In this document: positions 57,014 to 64,000 of the stretch, in pieces | How positions within the stretch are numbered: position 1 is the first letter of the stretch | Layout: each line of letters starts with the position of its first letter | Assembly (NCBI RefSeq): GCF_019278565.1 | Contig: NZ_CP058988.1 | Location: 1,612,001 to 1,676,000, forward strand | Origin: Cellulophaga sp. HaHa_2_95 | Lineage (GTDB): Bacteria; Bacteroidota; Bacteroidia; Flavobacteriales; Flavobacteriaceae | Direction: 5' to 3' | Length of the DNA: 64,000 bases | Made by a program: the position numbers and the translations under genes | Notes under the pieces: generated by a model | Databases searched by the model: none | The model's input: only the letters and a program-made list of their open reading frames with translations | What the model was told of the DNA's origin: nothing

Positions 57014-60000
57014 ATGGAAAAACTAAAACTATTAATGGTTACCTTATTATTGGGTTTGTCATCAACATTATTGGCGCAGACTAAGGTGTCTGGTGTTGTT
57101 GCAGATGAGTTGGGTATGCCCATTCCGGGAGCAAACGTAGTCGTAAAAGGAACAACCAATGGGACTGTTACGGATTTTGATGGAATTTTTGAAATTGAAG
57201 CGAGTAGTGGAGCAACTTTACAGTTTTCTTATATAGGATACAGTACGAAAGAAGTAGCTTATAAAGGACAATCTTCCTTGAATGTAACATTGTCTGAGGA
57301 TACAGCATTGTTAGATGAAGTCGTTGTTATTGGTTATGGTTCAGTAAAGAAAAGTGATTTAACAGGAGCGGTTGCTTCTTTAAGTGCTGAGAATTTAACG
57401 GAACAAAAGAAAACAGATATTGGTCAAGCACTACAAGGTAGAGTTGCTGGGGTAGATGTTAGAACATTAAACTCAAAGCCGGGTGCACCTCTTAATATAC
57501 AAATTAGAGGTAATACGGTTATCACTGCCAACCAAGGTGGCGAAAGAGATGGGGTTAGTGATGATTTGAGTGATGATCCAGATCAACCATTATATGTTGT
57601 AGATGGAATCTTCTTTGATGATATTAATGTATTAAACCCTTCTGATATTCAGCAAATGGATATCTTAAAAGATGCTTCTGCAACGGCAATATATGGTTCT
57701 AGAGGAGCTAATGGGGTGGTTATTATTACCACTAAGAATGGTATTGAAGGAAAAACAGTATTTACTTATGAATCTAGTTTTGGTTTGCGTTCTGCAACGA
57801 ATATACCAGATATGCTTAGTGGAGATGAATATGTTGGTTTCGTAGATGACGTGTTACGTGCTAGAGAATGGTTAAACACTTCAAGAACAGTAGCAGATTA
57901 TAATAATGTAACTATAGACCGTTCTACAGAATATTTTAGTAGCAACGGCAATCAAGAGGTAGCAAATGTAGCTAGCGGTAATTATACTGATTGGATGGGC
58001 TTATTAAGAAAAACAGGAGTTCAAACAAGTCATACTGTAGGTATGTCAGGAGGAGCAAATGGTTTAGTATATAGTGGTTCTTTAGGTTATTTGCATGATG
58101 AAGGTGTAATGGGGATTGAAGAATTTGAGCGTTATAATATTAGTGCTTCTCTTTCAAAAAAGGTGTCAGATAAACTTACCGTAGGGATAAAAACATATTT
58201 AGCATTATCAGAACGTGAGCAAGGAAGTAGAGAATTATTTAGAAGTTCTTTACGATTAGCTCCTACTGTGAGTGCTTATGACGCTAATGGAGAACCTGTT
58301 CTTGCTCCAGATGCACAAGATGACCGTTTTCTTAATCCGCTTTATGAAGCAGATGGTGCTTGGAGGGTTAATGACAGATCTTTAGATGTAATTGCAAACG
58401 TATTTTTGAATTATAAGCCAAAAGAATGGTTAAATCTTAAAACGCAATTCTCTCCCAATGTAAGTGCCAAGCGTTTTGGTGAGTATCGTGGTTTGTTGAC
58501 AAAATCTTCCAGAAATGATGAAAGCAGAATAAGATCTTATTATGATACAGGGTTAAATACTTCATACACTTGGGATAACATTGCTGATTTTGATTTTGAT
58601 ATTGCAGAAGGTCATAATTTAAAAACAACCTTAATTACCTCTATCTATTATAACAACGAAGAAGGAAGTAATATTCAAGTTCGTGATTTTGATACCGATG
58701 CTTACTTATTTTTTAATACACAAGCAGGAGCAGATACGCCTAATGATTATGGAACTTTTTATTCTAAAGAAACCTTATCTTCTTTTGCAGGTCGTTTAAA
58801 CTATAATATTAAAGATAGATATCTTTTTACAGCAACAGGAAGGTATGATGGTTCTTCTAAATTATCAGAAGGAAATAAATGGGCATTCTTTCCATCGGCA
58901 GCCTTTGCATGGAAAGCAAGTGAAGAAGAATTTCTTCAAAATACAGACTGGTTAAATAATTTAAAATTACGTGTAAGTTATGGGGAGTCTGGAAATGATA
59001 AAACAGTAAACCCTTACAGTTCGTTAGCATTTTTGAGTCAAACAGGTTATTTGTTTGGCGATGAGTCAAATATTGGAAAAGTGGTTTCAAACTTATCTAA
59101 TGCAGATTTATCTTGGGAAATTTCTAAAGAATATAATTTCGGATTAGAAGTAGGTGTGTTAAACAACAGAATAAGTTTAGGATTTGAATATTACAATAAG
59201 AAGACAGAAGGTAGTGTTCTTGCGCGTCAGTTATCTTTCATAACTGGTTTTGGAGATGAAGAAAATACGCCAAGTGCAATTGGTAATTTTGGTTCTGTAC
59301 GTAATAGCGGTATAGAAGTAACTCTAAATACTGTGAATGTTAGAAATGATAATTTTACTTGGAAAACGAATATCAACTTCTCAAATAACAAAAACGAAAT
59401 TCTAGAGCTATATGGAGGTTTAGATCAAATAACTCTTAGCGATTCTCGTCTTAATGGTGTGTTACAAGTAGGTTCTCCTATTGATGCTGTATTTGATTAT
59501 GAAGTTGATGGTATCTGGCAAATAGATGAAGCTGCAGAAGCTGATGCTTTAGGAAGTATACCAGGGCAATATAAGTTTGTAGATCAATTAACGGTAGATA
59601 CTAATGGTGATGGTGTAGCAGATGCTACAGATGGTGTAATTAATCAAGATGATAAAAGAGTTATAGGTTCACAATCTCCTGATTGGATAGCGGGTATGAC
59701 CAATACCTTTAGTTATAAAAATTTAGAACTTAATGTTCAAGTGAATACGAGACAAGGGGTATTCGGACATTCAGAATTTCACCAGAATTTTGCAACGTTT
59801 AATGGCGATAAAGCGATATTTAATAGCCTAGACCAAGATTATTGGACCCCTAACAACCCAGGTGGTAAATATCCTTCACCTGAATATGGGGAGTCAAATC
59901 CTTGGTTCTATGAAGATATGTCTTTTGTTAGAATAGCGAATATTGGCATGGCATATGATTTCCCAGACACTCTTTTAGATAAATTTAAAATGTCAAGTTT

Positions 60001-60139
60001 ACGTATGACTCTAAACGTTCAGAACCCATTCACATTTACGGATTTTGAAGGTCCAGATCCAGAAACGGGATTACAGAACTCCTATAATATGGGGTATTCT
60101 GTAAAAACAATATTGTTCGGTCTTAAGTTATCCTATTAA
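57014..60139 (+). CDS. susC: SusC/RagA TonB-dependent glycan importer (pair 2)
   Basis: A 1041-residue SusC protein: signal ending STLLAQ, carboxypeptidase-like domain (VSGVVADELGMPIPGANVVV), TonB-box region LLDEVVVIGYGSVKKSDLTG, plug (LYVVDGIFFDDINVLNPSD, SATAIYGSRGANGV) and a barrel ending ILFGLKLSY. It differs from the first SusC along most of the barrel, so it probably imports a different oligosaccharide. It is divergent from the DUF1080/oxidoreductase operon and upstream of SusD 2 and GH115. Confidence 0.97.
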   Translation: MEKLKLLMVTLLLGLSSTLLAQTKVSGVVADELGMPIPGANVVVKGTTNGTVTDFDGIFEIEASSGATLQFSYIGYSTKEVAYKGQSSLNVTLSEDTALLDEVVVIGYGSVKKSDLTGAVASLSAENLTEQKKTDIGQALQGRVAGVDVRTLNSKPGAPLNIQIRGNTVITANQGGERDGVSDDLSDDPDQPLYVVDGIFFDDINVLNPSDIQQMDILKDASATAIYGSRGANGVVIITTKNGIEGKTVFTYESSFGLRSATNIPDMLSGDEYVGFVDDVLRAREWLNTSRTVADYNNVTIDRSTEYFSSNGNQEVANVASGNYTDWMGLLRKTGVQTSHTVGMSGGANGLVYSGSLGYLHDEGVMGIEEFERYNISASLSKKVSDKLTVGIKTYLALSEREQGSRELFRSSLRLAPTVSAYDANGEPVLAPDAQDDRFLNPLYEADGAWRVNDRSLDVIANVFLNYKPKEWLNLKTQFSPNVSAKRFGEYRGLLTKSSRNDESRIRSYYDTGLNTSYTWDNIADFDFDIAEGHNLKTTLITSIYYNNEEGSNIQVRDFDTDAYLFFNTQAGADTPNDYGTFYSKETLSSFAGRLNYNIKDRYLFTATGRYDGSSKLSEGNKWAFFPSAAFAWKASEEEFLQNTDWLNNLKLRVSYGESGNDKTVNPYSSLAFLSQTGYLFGDESNIGKVVSNLSNADLSWEISKEYNFGLEVGVLNNRISLGFEYYNKKTEGSVLARQLSFITGFGDEENTPSAIGNFGSVRNSGIEVTLNTVNVRNDNFTWKTNINFSNNKNEILELYGGLDQITLSDSRLNGVLQVGSPIDAVFDYEVDGIWQIDEAAEADALGSIPGQYKFVDQLTVDTNGDGVADATDGVINQDDKRVIGSQSPDWIAGMTNTFSYKNLELNVQVNTRQGVFGHSEFHQNFATFNGDKAIFNSLDQDYWTPNNPGGKYPSPEYGESNPWFYEDMSFVRIANIGMAYDFPDTLLDKFKMSSLRMTLNVQNPFTFTDFEGPDPETGLQNSYNMGYSVKTILFGLKLSY

Positions 60140-60157
60140 TTTTTAAACTAGAAAAAG

Positions 60158-61825
60158 ATGAAATTATTAAAAAACATAAATAATGTTATAGTCTTGTTCG
60201 CTGTTCTGGTAACAACAAGCGCATGTAATGACTATATAGAGGAAGATATTTACTCAGATATTACCAGTGAGAACTTTATTGATCAAGATAATGCAGATCA
60301 ATTAGTGGTAGGTGTCTATACAAGTATGCGTACAGTATATAGAGATTACACCTTTAAATTTGATGGTACAGATATTTTTGCGAACAAAGGAGATCTTTCT
60401 TCGCTTTCTGCAACCAATGATTATTTTAATTTAACCTCTAGTGCAGGGCAATCTGTTTGGGCAAATAACTATGGCGTTATTGGTAAAGCAAATTTTGTAA
60501 TTAACCGTTATGAAAATCAAATCCAATGGAGCGATTCTAATTTAGAGGCTAAAGCATATGGTATTGCACAGGCAAAAGGATTAAGAGCATTGGCTTATTT
60601 TAATTTAGTGCAACAATATGGTGGTGTGGTTCTAGAAGTTGAGGAAGCGCAGAGTATCCGTACTGATTATGTAAGGTCTTCAGAGCAAGAAACGTACAAT
60701 CTTATTATTTCAGATTTAGAAGCGGCTATACCAAGCTTGGAGGAAGCTCCAGAAACTGGACGTTTTTCTAAAAGAGCAGCACAACATGTATTAGCAGACG
60801 TATACCTTACAAGAGCCTACACTTCTTTTGGCGAAAGTACAGATTTTGCTACGGCAGCAGCATTAGCAGAAGAAGCAATAAATGGCTATGATATTAGAAG
60901 TCAGTCTTTTGCTGAGCTATTTGCGTATGATAATCAAGTAAATGATGAAGTGCTTTTTGCAATGCAATGGGGTACTAGTGGTTTTACAGCAGACAAGGAT
61001 AACAATAAGCATTCGTTATTTATGAATCAAGTGTCTAATTATCCTGGTGTTAACAGAGCAACAACGCCTTACGGGTTTAGTGATTTTTCAATGATGCCAA
61101 CACCATTCTATTATTCTTTATTTGCGGCTAATGATAGTAGAGATGATGTTACTTTTCATAGAGCCATTTTAGCTGATGCAGATGATGAGCTGAAAGATGC
61201 TAGCGGAAATTTATTAGATAATATAGTGGCTGGAGATACCGTAGTGTATTATCCAAAAGTAGCTTTAGATGCAGCAGAATTAGTAGCACATTTAGATCGT
61301 CATTGGGTATACCAGCCAGATGAGTATTTATTTGGAAGACCAGACGCCATAGCAGGTGTAAACTATTTGTACACTTTAAATGCAGAATTGACCAACTTTC
61401 CAATTTTCAAAAAGTTTGATGATGAAGATTTTAATGAAACAAGATTGGGAGCACGTGATACGTATGTATTTAGAGTAGCAGAAACGCATTTAATAGCAGC
61501 AGAAGCTTATTTAGGAGCAGGAAATTCTTCTCAAGCGTTATTTCATATTAATAGGGTGCGTGAAAGAGCTACAGGTGTGGCTAATGAATATACATCAATT
61601 ACTATAGATGATATTCTTGATGAGCGTGCTTTAGAGCTTGCAGGTGAAGATAATAGATGGGCGGTATTAAAGCGTACTGGTAAGTTAGAAGAAAGAATAA
61701 CGCAATATAACCCTCAAGTTATAGATCACGGAGCATTTGATGCAAGTACTCATTTATTACGTCCGATACCAGCTAGTGAGCTACAATTATCTCCAGAGAC
61801 GATGACTCAAAACCCTGGATACTAA
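60158..61825 (+). CDS. susD: SusD/RagB family lipoprotein (pair 2)
   Basis: A 555-residue lipoprotein (lipobox VTTSAC). SusD features: AYGIAQAKGLRALAYFNLVQ with QYGGVVLEVEE, RFSKRAAQHVLADVYLTRAY, VAETHLIAAEAYLGAGN, ILDERALELAGEDNRWAVLK and the standard ending RPIPASELQLSPETMTQNPGY. The gene follows its susC by 18 bases. A terminator lies downstream. Confidence 0.96.
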   Translation: MKLLKNINNVIVLFAVLVTTSACNDYIEEDIYSDITSENFIDQDNADQLVVGVYTSMRTVYRDYTFKFDGTDIFANKGDLSSLSATNDYFNLTSSAGQSVWANNYGVIGKANFVINRYENQIQWSDSNLEAKAYGIAQAKGLRALAYFNLVQQYGGVVLEVEEAQSIRTDYVRSSEQETYNLIISDLEAAIPSLEEAPETGRFSKRAAQHVLADVYLTRAYTSFGESTDFATAAALAEEAINGYDIRSQSFAELFAYDNQVNDEVLFAMQWGTSGFTADKDNNKHSLFMNQVSNYPGVNRATTPYGFSDFSMMPTPFYYSLFAANDSRDDVTFHRAILADADDELKDASGNLLDNIVAGDTVVYYPKVALDAAELVAHLDRHWVYQPDEYLFGRPDAIAGVNYLYTLNAELTNFPIFKKFDDEDFNETRLGARDTYVFRVAETHLIAAEAYLGAGNSSQALFHINRVRERATGVANEYTSITIDDILDERALELAGEDNRWAVLKRTGKLEERITQYNPQVIDHGAFDASTHLLRPIPASELQLSPETMTQNPGY

Positions 61826-61869
61826 TTAGCTAAATGAATTAATTTTTAGTGATTTTAATTTTTTAGTCT

Positions 61870-61902
61870 ATAGGCAGGCGAGAAATTGCCTGCCTATTTT
61901 TT
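61870..61902 (+). terminator. Rho-independent terminator after susCD 2
   Basis: Perfect 10-base GC-containing stem (61870-61879 with 61888-61897), 8-base loop and a T-run to about 61902. It stands 44 bases after the susD stop and 43 before the GH115 start, so GH115 is expressed by read-through or its own promoter. Confidence 0.9.
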
Positions 61903-61945
61903 AAAAATTCTATTCCCGTTTTTAAGTCTTTTATAGATCAAAATT

Positions 61946-64000
61946 ATGACGACTACTCTTTATAAAAAAAATGTGGCAATGACTTTATGTGCCATAGCTT
62001 TTTTCCTATTTTTTTCGTGTTCAAAACCTCATATAAATCAGTACTTTTTAATTATTGGTTCTTCAGCTAATCCTGTTGAATTAGAGACCATTAATGATCT
62101 TAAAAAAGATTTATCTAAGGTTGTTTCAGAAGAAATTTTAATTCTAACCGATGAGGACGAAGTACCCACGTCAGGGACAATTTTTGTCTTAGGGACAACA
62201 ACATCTAATACACTACTAAAAGATTTAGCAGCGGCTAAAAAAATAACATTGTCTGCAGAATTGCCAGGATCAAGAGGAGGAATTTGGGCAAAAACAAACT
62301 TAGAAAACGGACAAGAAGCAATCGTTATTGGCGGGTCTGATGTAGAAGGACTGCAATACGCAATTTATGATTACGCAAAAGAAATTTTAGGAATAGATCC
62401 TTTTGAATATTGGACAGGGAAAATGCCTAGCGCCAAATCTAAAACGGCTATTTACGATTTTAAAGCAAAAACTATAGCACCACCAAAAGTACCTATTCTA
62501 GCCTATTTTGAGAATGATGTAGATGAATTGGCAAATTACCGAGGTAAACTTTTAGAATATGATTGGGAGAGTTATACAGAAATGATAAACTCTTTAGTAC
62601 GCTTACGTTACAATGCAATCCAATTTTTTGACATGTTGGGCAGGCCAGAATTTTTTGTAAGACCTGAATATAAAAAATTAAACCCAAACTATCAGATAGA
62701 TATTGAATATCTAGACAAGATGATAGACTACGCCAAATTGAAAGGCATGAAAATTCAAATAGATTTTGAATTAGGGTATCAAATACATCCAATGGATGAA
62801 AGTAAAGCAGAATGTTGGGCAACGTATAAAGAAGACTGGATCACTGCGTGGAAATATTATTTAGAAAAAACACCATTAAGTAAGACGGATATTTATGTGC
62901 TACGTCCTAGAAACCAAGTTTGGGATTGGGAATATAAAAGCTCTTGTGGCGAATCTAAAATTGATGTTTTTAATGAAGTTTATGAGGCCTTTGGTGCTCT
63001 TGTAGATCAATACAATCCTGAAGCTATAAAAGTAGCCATCTGTTATAGTGATGGGATGGAAATGTTTAATGAAGGGTTCAGTCCTCCAAAAGATTGGACT
63101 GTAGTTTGGTCAGACCATGGTTTTGGAACCTTTGACCACGAAATAAAGGATACAAAAGGATATGATTTTGGTACTTATATGCATGCAGGGTATTGGTTAA
63201 ATCACACTGTTCATAACCCGTATCCAGAGCTTGTTGAAACAGTAATGAAAGACATGTTTCAAAAATATGAAGCAGATAAATATTGCTTAGTTAATGGACA
63301 AAACTTTAGACCATTCTTATTAAATCTTGAGGCTTATAGTCAAGTTTGTTATGATCCAGAAACTTTTACAAGTGATGGTTTTTATAAAAATTGGACAGAG
63401 CGATATTTTACTCCCGATGTTGCAAAGCATGCCGTTACTTCAATGCAATATTTACATAAAGCACAGGAAGGCAGAAAAGGGTATGTAGAACATTTATGGG
63501 AAATTAGAGAAGCGGTCTCCTACCTTTCAAATGCTCCAATAGTGCGCCCAGGAAAAACACCAATTCCTTTTGATTATGAGCGTGTTCTAGGGGATTTGGA
63601 AAATACAGCAAGAACCAAATCATATCTAGAAAAAGCATTTGCTGAAGCTGAAACAGGCTATGAAAAAGCAAATAAGAGGGATGCTTTTTACCATTCCTAT
63701 ATTTTACTTCCAGTGCAATTATACTCAGATTTAATTGCGTTTGAAACAGCGCTTCATGAAATGGCAAAGCTTAAAAGTCAATACGAAACTACAAAGGATA
63801 AGAAGTTCCTAGCAGAAGCCATAACAATACTTCCAGAAGCGAAAAATAAACTTAAGATAGTTTTTGATCATAGAAGCTCGGGAGATTTAGATGATAAATG
63901 GAAAGATTGGTATTCTATTGCTATTCGCAGACAGAATAATGGTTTTCCAACCTATGAGATGTTAGATGCCATTGAGGCAAATCTTAAAAAAATGACACTA
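61946..64000 (+). CDS. GH115-like alpha-glucuronidase, 3' end outside window
   Basis: The frame is open for 685 codons to the end of the window, so the C-terminus is missing. The N-terminus is a lipoprotein signal (FFLFFSC); ATG 61979 is an alternative start. GH115 features are the N-terminal domain GRGGIWAKT-type region (SRGGIWAKTNLENGQEAIVI), YAIYDYAKEILGIDPFEYW (matching the 'GVSPWYWW' block), the barrel segment RLRYNAIQFFDMLG, and the later WSDHGFGTFDHE, YMHAGYWLNHTVHNPYPELV and YCLVNGQNFRP. GH115 enzymes release alpha-linked glucuronate from polymers. The product would feed the TRAP/UxaC route of this locus. Confidence 0.82.
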   Translation, partial: MTTTLYKKNVAMTLCAIAFFLFFSCSKPHINQYFLIIGSSANPVELETINDLKKDLSKVVSEEILILTDEDEVPTSGTIFVLGTTTSNTLLKDLAAAKKITLSAELPGSRGGIWAKTNLENGQEAIVIGGSDVEGLQYAIYDYAKEILGIDPFEYWTGKMPSAKSKTAIYDFKAKTIAPPKVPILAYFENDVDELANYRGKLLEYDWESYTEMINSLVRLRYNAIQFFDMLGRPEFFVRPEYKKLNPNYQIDIEYLDKMIDYAKLKGMKIQIDFELGYQIHPMDESKAECWATYKEDWITAWKYYLEKTPLSKTDIYVLRPRNQVWDWEYKSSCGESKIDVFNEVYEAFGALVDQYNPEAIKVAICYSDGMEMFNEGFSPPKDWTVVWSDHGFGTFDHEIKDTKGYDFGTYMHAGYWLNHTVHNPYPELVETVMKDMFQKYEADKYCLVNGQNFRPFLLNLEAYSQVCYDPETFTSDGFYKNWTERYFTPDVAKHAVTSMQYLHKAQEGRKGYVEHLWEIREAVSYLSNAPIVRPGKTPIPFDYERVLGDLENTARTKSYLEKAFAEAETGYEKANKRDAFYHSYILLPVQLYSDLIAFETALHEMAKLKSQYETTKDKKFLAEAITILPEAKNKLKIVFDHRSSGDLDDKWKDWYSIAIRRQNNGFPTYEMLDAIEANLKKMTL

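Noticed and set aside
1..64000. Mobile elements, CRISPR arrays, tRNA or rRNA genes
   Set aside because: No transposase, integrase, regularly spaced repeats or RNA gene signatures were seen; all long frames are PUL-type genes.

Overview
The window looks like one continuous polysaccharide utilisation locus (PUL) of a marine-type Bacteroidota, most likely a flavobacterium. The evidence is two SusC/SusD pairs, a hybrid two-component regulator, many exported lipoprotein enzymes, three S1 sulfatases, AT-rich DNA and ribosome-binding sites that are weak or absent. I see no rRNA, tRNA, CRISPR array, insertion sequence or phage gene.

Layout. (A) 1-18417, plus strand: an SGNH-hydrolase fragment, two heparinase II/III-like lyase candidates, two sulfatases, a GH95, a right-handed beta-helix protein, a third sulfatase, a GH39 and a GH3. 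(B) 18496-25523, plus: a hybrid two-component system (HTCS) sensor-regulator and a TonB receptor without a SusD partner. (C) 25606-33178, minus: an exported beta-propeller/cytochrome c dehydrogenase-like lipoprotein, then SusD and SusC of the first pair. (D) 33874-38629, plus: GH88/105-type unsaturated uronyl hydrolase, GH43-like propeller, sialate-O-acetylesterase-type esterase and a DUF6250/YesU-like protein. (E) 39119-43276, plus: MFS uronate-type importer, KduI, KduD and a DUF4861 protein. (F) 43398-49601, minus: a TRAP transporter (DctPQM) with uronate isomerase, mannonate dehydratase and a mannonate oxidoreductase-type SDR, divergent from a LacI regulator and two matching operators. (G) 50863-56703, minus: GH78, two Tat-type Gfo/Idh/MocA oxidoreductases and a double DUF1080 protein. 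(H) 57014-64000, plus: second SusC/SusD pair and a GH115-like alpha-glucuronidase cut by the window end.

How it fits together (inference). Glycan fragments enter through two SusCD pairs, are desulfated and deacetylated, and are cleaved by lyases and hydrolases. Unsaturated uronate is released by GH88, imported (MFS) and converted by KduI/KduD. Saturated glucuronate (for example from GH115) is imported by TRAP and converted by UxaC, the SDR and UxuA. Both branches end at 2-keto-3-deoxygluconate, whose kinase and aldolase are not in the window. The substrate is probably a sulfated, glucuronate-rich glycan with 6-deoxysugar and perhaps xylose; ulvan fits several genes but is not proven.

Most notable are block G, which looks like an oxidative 3-keto-glycoside cleavage module beside hydrolytic and lytic enzymes; paired 21-bp-spaced repeats between G and H; an element shared by both susC upstream regions; and competing hairpins downstream of the first susD.
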